DNA from: Chitinophagales bacterium
GTDB lineage: Bacteria; Bacteroidota; Bacteroidia; Chitinophagales; Chitinophagaceae
Direction of reading: 5' to 3'
DNA: 46,278 nt
Assembly: GCA_021323755.1 (NCBI GenBank)
Contig: JAJPKJ010000008.1
Location: forward strand, 1-46,278
Part shown: positions 42,751 to 46,278 of the stretch, one piece after another
Layout of the letters: each line of letters starts with the position of its first letter
Numbering within the stretch: position 1 is the first letter of the stretch
Position numbers and translations under genes: made by a program
The notes under the pieces: model-generated
The model's database searches: none
Told to the model about the DNA's origin: nothing
Seen by the model: only the letters and a program-made list of their open reading frames with translations

Positions 42751-44271
42751 TTACCAGGTCGATTTTAATTGCCAAACTTTTATTTTATCAAAAGAATTGG
42801 TTGCGCCATTGCTGAATAATTCAATACCATCATTTTGCTTTTCTGGAAATATTTGTGCCGTCATTACACAAATTCCATCATTGGCAAAAACCTCAATGAT
42901 GCTGTTATCGAAGAAAATATGCAAATTTATTTTTCCATTGTCTTTTGAAAGTGATTGTTCATAATAATGAAGAGCTGCATATCTTTTATTAAAAGAAGTA
43001 TCACCGGCTCCCCGGCGATCAATAAATATTGTTTGTTTAGATTCATTATATCCGATAATGAAGGGATTAGATTTTCCCACAGCCAGGCGAAGGCCGGAAA
43101 CGCTTGCCGGGGATGGTTTCCAGCTTAATTCAATTTCCAGTTGCTGACCCTTTACGGGTAATAATTTTCTTTCTTTTACCAAAATAACATTTTCCTGCCA
43201 TACGGACTTTCTCAATAATGATAAGTCAGAAACAGGACTTTCTTTTAAGATCCATTCATTGTCATTTTTAAGAAGTGATAATGTTCGTGGCAAAGCCATT
43301 GCGCTTTTCCATGGAGAAACAGGAATGCTGTTTGCATAACCCCAGTTATTTGCCCAGCCCAATAGAACAGGCTTTTGATTTGCGGGCAGATGCGTGTACA
43401 CAATTCCTGCATAATAGTCCGGACCATAATCCGGCCGATATATTTTTTGCGCAGGATCTTCGTTGATAAATTTTGTTCCGTCAAATTCTCCAACAAAATA
43501 TTGCATGGTGGATTGAACAGAATTAAACAATACCCATTTTGATCTGCCCGGATCATTCTCAATAGCAATTTTAGTAAGAGCAGGACATTCCCAAATATCT
43601 GTGGTATCGCCGGCAGGACCGAAGTCGCTTTCATGTTTCCAATTTTTCAAATTCAATGATGAATAAAATTGTACGATATGCTCCTGCGGCAACACAAGCG
43701 CCATTATCCATTTTTTATCTGGTTCATACCAAAACACACAAGGATCTCGAAAGTCTTTCTTGTGTAGATCGAGAACAGGATTTTGAGCATATTTTTTCCA
43801 GGTGATCCCATCGTCCAGGCTATAAGCGATGTATTGCGCCTGCCGGTAGTCATCGGGTTTTGAACTGTCTGGTATATAATGCCCGGTATATATGGCAATC
43901 ATCGGAATCTGCCCGCTCTTTTTTGCAAATCCGCTTGAATTTTTTTCATCAACGACGCAACTCCCGGAAAATATCATTACCTCGTTTTCTTCCCGGATGG
44001 CGATGGGTAAATGTTTCCAATGAACAAGGTCCTTACTCACAGCATGTCCCCAGCTCATATGCCCCCACACGTTTCCGAATGGATTGTGCTGATAAAAAAG
44101 ATGATAATTTCCTTTATAATAAACCAGCCCATTGGGATCGTTTGTCCAGTTTATCGCCGGGGTAAAATGGAATTGCGGGCGGTATTTTTCCTTGTATAAA
44201 CCATCATTTTTTTTCTGCGCAGCAACAGAAAAGGAAAATAACACGGTAAAAAAGAAAAGAAAATTTTTCAT
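42751..44271 (-). CDS. secreted GH32 fructan hydrolase (levanase/inulinase-like)
   Basis: The 506-residue protein has a signal peptide (MKNFLFFFTVLFSFSVAAQ). GH32 landmarks are WTNDPNGLVYY (nucleophile Asp of NDPNG, about 42), KDFRDPCVFWYEP (RDP stabiliser) and DIWECPALTK (acid/base Glu of EC, about 225). A C-terminal beta-sandwich ends in FDNSIIEVFANDGI. It hydrolyses fructans or sucrose. It follows the ROK kinase by 11 bp on the same strand, with a divergent sugar porter, so the group imports and uses fructose. Confidence 0.94.
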   Translation of the reverse strand: MKNFLFFFTVLFSFSVAAQKKNDGLYKEKYRPQFHFTPAINWTNDPNGLVYYKGNYHLFYQHNPFGNVWGHMSWGHAVSKDLVHWKHLPIAIREENEVMIFSGSCVVDEKNSSGFAKKSGQIPMIAIYTGHYIPDSSKPDDYRQAQYIAYSLDDGITWKKYAQNPVLDLHKKDFRDPCVFWYEPDKKWIMALVLPQEHIVQFYSSLNLKNWKHESDFGPAGDTTDIWECPALTKIAIENDPGRSKWVLFNSVQSTMQYFVGEFDGTKFINEDPAQKIYRPDYGPDYYAGIVYTHLPANQKPVLLGWANNWGYANSIPVSPWKSAMALPRTLSLLKNDNEWILKESPVSDLSLLRKSVWQENVILVKERKLLPVKGQQLEIELSWKPSPASVSGLRLAVGKSNPFIIGYNESKQTIFIDRRGAGDTSFNKRYAALHYYEQSLSKDNGKINLHIFFDNSIIEVFANDGICVMTAQIFPEKQNDGIELFSNGATNSFDKIKVWQLKSTW

Positions 44272-44282
44272 TGGTGGGTTTT

Positions 44283-45194
44283 TCAGGCGACCAAGGCAGC
44301 GGCGCCAAATACACCGGCGCTATCTCCCAGGCTTGGTTTTAAAATAGGAACATCAACGCGATTTTTAAAAATGTATTTACTTAGATATTCTTTCCCCTCG
44401 GTATAAATGCCCTCAATATTACCAACGCCGCCGCCGACAACAATTACATCAGGATCCAGTAAATTGGTAATTACAGAAACGCCTTTGCCAAAAAAATGAA
44501 AAAGACGATACATTGTTTTTGCCGCATTTTCGTCTATCCCTTGCCGGTAGTTCCCCACAATCTCTTTTAATCTCGATCTTTTGCCGGCAAGAAGTGTATA
44601 GTATCTTTCCAAAGAAGGCCCGGAAATGATCGTCTCTACACAGCCGACTTTTCCGCAGTAACAGGGTCCGCCGGATTCATCTAAAAAATTGTGTCCCCAT
44701 TCTCCGGCAATGCCATGGCAACCGGTCCAAATTTTTCCATTCATTACAATCCCGCCACCAACGCCGGTTCCCATGATGATTCCAAAAACCATTTTTGCGT
44801 TTGGCGCTTTTTCCTTTACAACGCCCCAATGCGTTTCCGCCAAGGCAAAACAGTTTGCATCGTTGGCAAGAACTACCGGAATTTTTAAAATAGCTTCAAT
44901 ATCTTTTTTCAATGCCTCTCCGTTAAGGGCCGTGGAGTTGCAGTTCTTCATGGTTTGCAGGATCGGATCCAAAACGCCCGGCGTCCCGAAACCAATTGTT
45001 TGTGCCGTCAATCCAGACTGCATTTGCATCTCATCGACCAACTTCTTTATTTGCTTAACGATATGTTCATATCCGTTAAGCGCTTCGGTATCAACACGCG
45101 TGCGGATAATTGGCGTAGGATCGCTTATTGATTTGAGAATAACTCCTTCGATTTTAGTTCCACCCAGATCAATTCCCCATATAGGCTGATTCAT
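44283..45194 (-). CDS. ROK-family sugar kinase (probable fructokinase)
   Basis: I chose the ATG at 45194 (MNQPIWGIDLGGTKIEGVIL), since the phosphate-binding motif lies at residue 8. The longer frame reads through the intergenic region. GFGTPGVLDP, ANDANCFALAE and IMGTGVGGGIVMNGK are ROK landmarks, and GEWGHNFLDESGGPCYCGKVGC has the His and Cys zinc ligands. The protein has 303 residues. Adjacent GH32 and sugar porter genes support fructose or glucose as substrate. Confidence 0.9.
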   Translation of the reverse strand: MNQPIWGIDLGGTKIEGVILKSISDPTPIIRTRVDTEALNGYEHIVKQIKKLVDEMQMQSGLTAQTIGFGTPGVLDPILQTMKNCNSTALNGEALKKDIEAILKIPVVLANDANCFALAETHWGVVKEKAPNAKMVFGIIMGTGVGGGIVMNGKIWTGCHGIAGEWGHNFLDESGGPCYCGKVGCVETIISGPSLERYYTLLAGKRSRLKEIVGNYRQGIDENAAKTMYRLFHFFGKGVSVITNLLDPDVIVVGGGVGNIEGIYTEGKEYLSKYIFKNRVDVPILKPSLGDSAGVFGAAALVA

Positions 45195-45274
45195 GACAAG
45201 CAATTTTAGAAATGGAATATAAAATTTTTTATGACAAAACTTACCAATAAATTTAATTAATAAACCAAAACGAT

Positions 45275-46278
45275 ATGCTTTCCTATCCGGTTCGCGTTGC
45301 ACTCATCGCCGCCCTGGGCGGATTTTTATTTGGATTTGAAACGGCAGTTATTTCCGGCGCAGAGAAGACCATTCAGCAATTATGGCAATTGGATTCCTTC
45401 TGGCATGGATTTACCGTTGCGGCAAGCCTGATCGGAACAGTCGCCGGCTCTATTATTGCCGGAATACCCGCACAAAAATTCGGGAGGAGAGCGACACTAA
45501 AATGGATCGCCATTTTATATTTGGTTTCTGCCGTTGGTTGCACCCTGTCATCGATCTGGGTTTTGTTTGTTTCTTTTCGTTTCATCGGCGGCATCGCCGT
45601 GGGCGCGTCTTCTGTGGTCGGCCCGATGTATATCTCCGAGATCGCCCCGGCAAAACAAAGAGGAAGGCTTGCCGGCTCTTTTCAACTAAATATTGTGGCC
45701 GGAATTTTTATTGCTTACGTCACCAACTTTTTTTTCGTTGGCACAGGGGAAAACTCATGGCGATGGATGCTTGGGGTGATGGTGATCCCTGCAGGATTAT
45801 TTGCGATTTTACTGCGCACCATTCCGGAAAGCCCGCGCTGGCTCGTGCTTAATAACAGGGACGACGAGGCAGAAAAAATTTTCGCAAGAACGGGGGAGCC
45901 CAACGCCGCAAAATTGATTCGGGAAGAACATGAACTTTCAAAACACGGAACAAAAGAGAGCTTGTTCAATGGAAAATATAAAAAACCGATTTTTTTTGCT
46001 GTTGTTCTTGCTATGTTCAATCAGCTTTCGGGCATTAATGCCATTTTATATTATGCCCCGCGCATCTTTGAAATGGCGGGATTTGATAAAGCGCACGCGT
46101 ATCTTCAACCCATCTATGTTGGGGCGGCAAATCTGTTCTTCACCCTGCTTGCCATGTCGTTCATTGATCGCTTTGGAAGAAAAACATTATTGGTGATCGG
46201 TTCCGTAGGCATGATCGTTTTTCTCGCCCTTACTGCAAATGCCTTTCGCGGAAATATTTCAGGCAACAGTTTCGTTCT
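45275..46278 (+). CDS. sugar-porter MFS transporter, 3' end cut by window
   Basis: The frame opens at ATG 45275 (MLSYPVRVALIAALGGFLFG) and is open to the window end, about 334 residues. Sugar-porter motifs are AALGGFLFGFETAVISGAEK in the first helix, GRRATLKW after helix 2, RFIGGIAVGASSVVGPMYIS with EIAPAKQRG, PESPRWLV, and NQLSGINAILYYAPRIFE in helix 7. Eight to ten helices are seen. It should import fructose or another hexose. It is divergent from the ROK/GH32 pair, with an 80-bp shared promoter region. Confidence 0.92.
   Translation, partial: MLSYPVRVALIAALGGFLFGFETAVISGAEKTIQQLWQLDSFWHGFTVAASLIGTVAGSIIAGIPAQKFGRRATLKWIAILYLVSAVGCTLSSIWVLFVSFRFIGGIAVGASSVVGPMYISEIAPAKQRGRLAGSFQLNIVAGIFIAYVTNFFFVGTGENSWRWMLGVMVIPAGLFAILLRTIPESPRWLVLNNRDDEAEKIFARTGEPNAAKLIREEHELSKHGTKESLFNGKYKKPIFFAVVLAMFNQLSGINAILYYAPRIFEMAGFDKAHAYLQPIYVGAANLFFTLLAMSFIDRFGRKTLLVIGSVGMIVFLALTANAFRGNISGNSFV

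Overview
The window looks like a chromosomal segment of a Bacteroidota bacterium, most likely from the Chitinophagaceae. The signs are recurring -7 promoter boxes of the TAnnTTTG type, a TonB receptor with a carboxypeptidase-like N-terminal domain, a DUF2480 protein, a BlaI/BlaR1-type pair whose peptidase ends in a TonB-plug-like tail, large MacB/FtsX permeases and a GH32/ROK/sugar-porter cluster. No plasmid or prophage backbone is visible.

Left part (1-8.4 kb): a truncated secreted amidohydrolase; a TonB-dependent receptor lying between two perfect 20-bp inverted repeats; a minus-strand NmrA-like / SDR / AraC cluster in which the SDR gene carries a frameshift; a 58-codon FG-GAP-like fragment; and a secreted protein built from about eight 34-residue SDYEK repeats.

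The most unusual region is 8.7-14.3 kb, all on the minus strand. In transcription order it holds two small candidate reading frames each followed by an intrinsic terminator; a packed array of ten tRNA or tRNA-like genes (Glu, Asp, Gln, His, one with a greatly expanded anticodon loop, Arg-like, a degenerate one, Gln-like, Asn, and a D-armless one); a BCS1-like AAA+ ATPase; a second set of tRNA-like elements that are circularly permuted (T-arm, then a closed acceptor hairpin, then D-arm); a slipin/SPFH protein; and an RtcB-type RNA ligase. I read this as a candidate tRNA-damage sensing or RNA-repair locus. The function is inferred; the gene order and RNA folds are seen.

Middle (15-29 kb): an FtsX-type permease, a beta-lactamase-fold hydrolase with a TPR-like tail, a BlaI repressor and BlaR1-like peptidase behind twin operators, an HD-domain/YitT membrane fusion, and a signalling cluster (histidine kinase, alpha/beta hydrolase, decayed copy of the kinase 3' end, receiver protein, receiver-adenylate cyclase), followed by a secreted amidase.

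Right part (29-46.3 kb): a GH63-type glycosidase, a chromate transporter, nadD, a FeoA-like protein, ybeY, two parS-like palindromes, mnmG, nadA, a PpiD/SurA-type foldase, DUF2480, GNAT, mgtE, and a fructan-use cluster (GH32, ROK kinase, divergent sugar porter cut by the window end). The parS-like sites beside mnmG suggest the origin region may not be far away.
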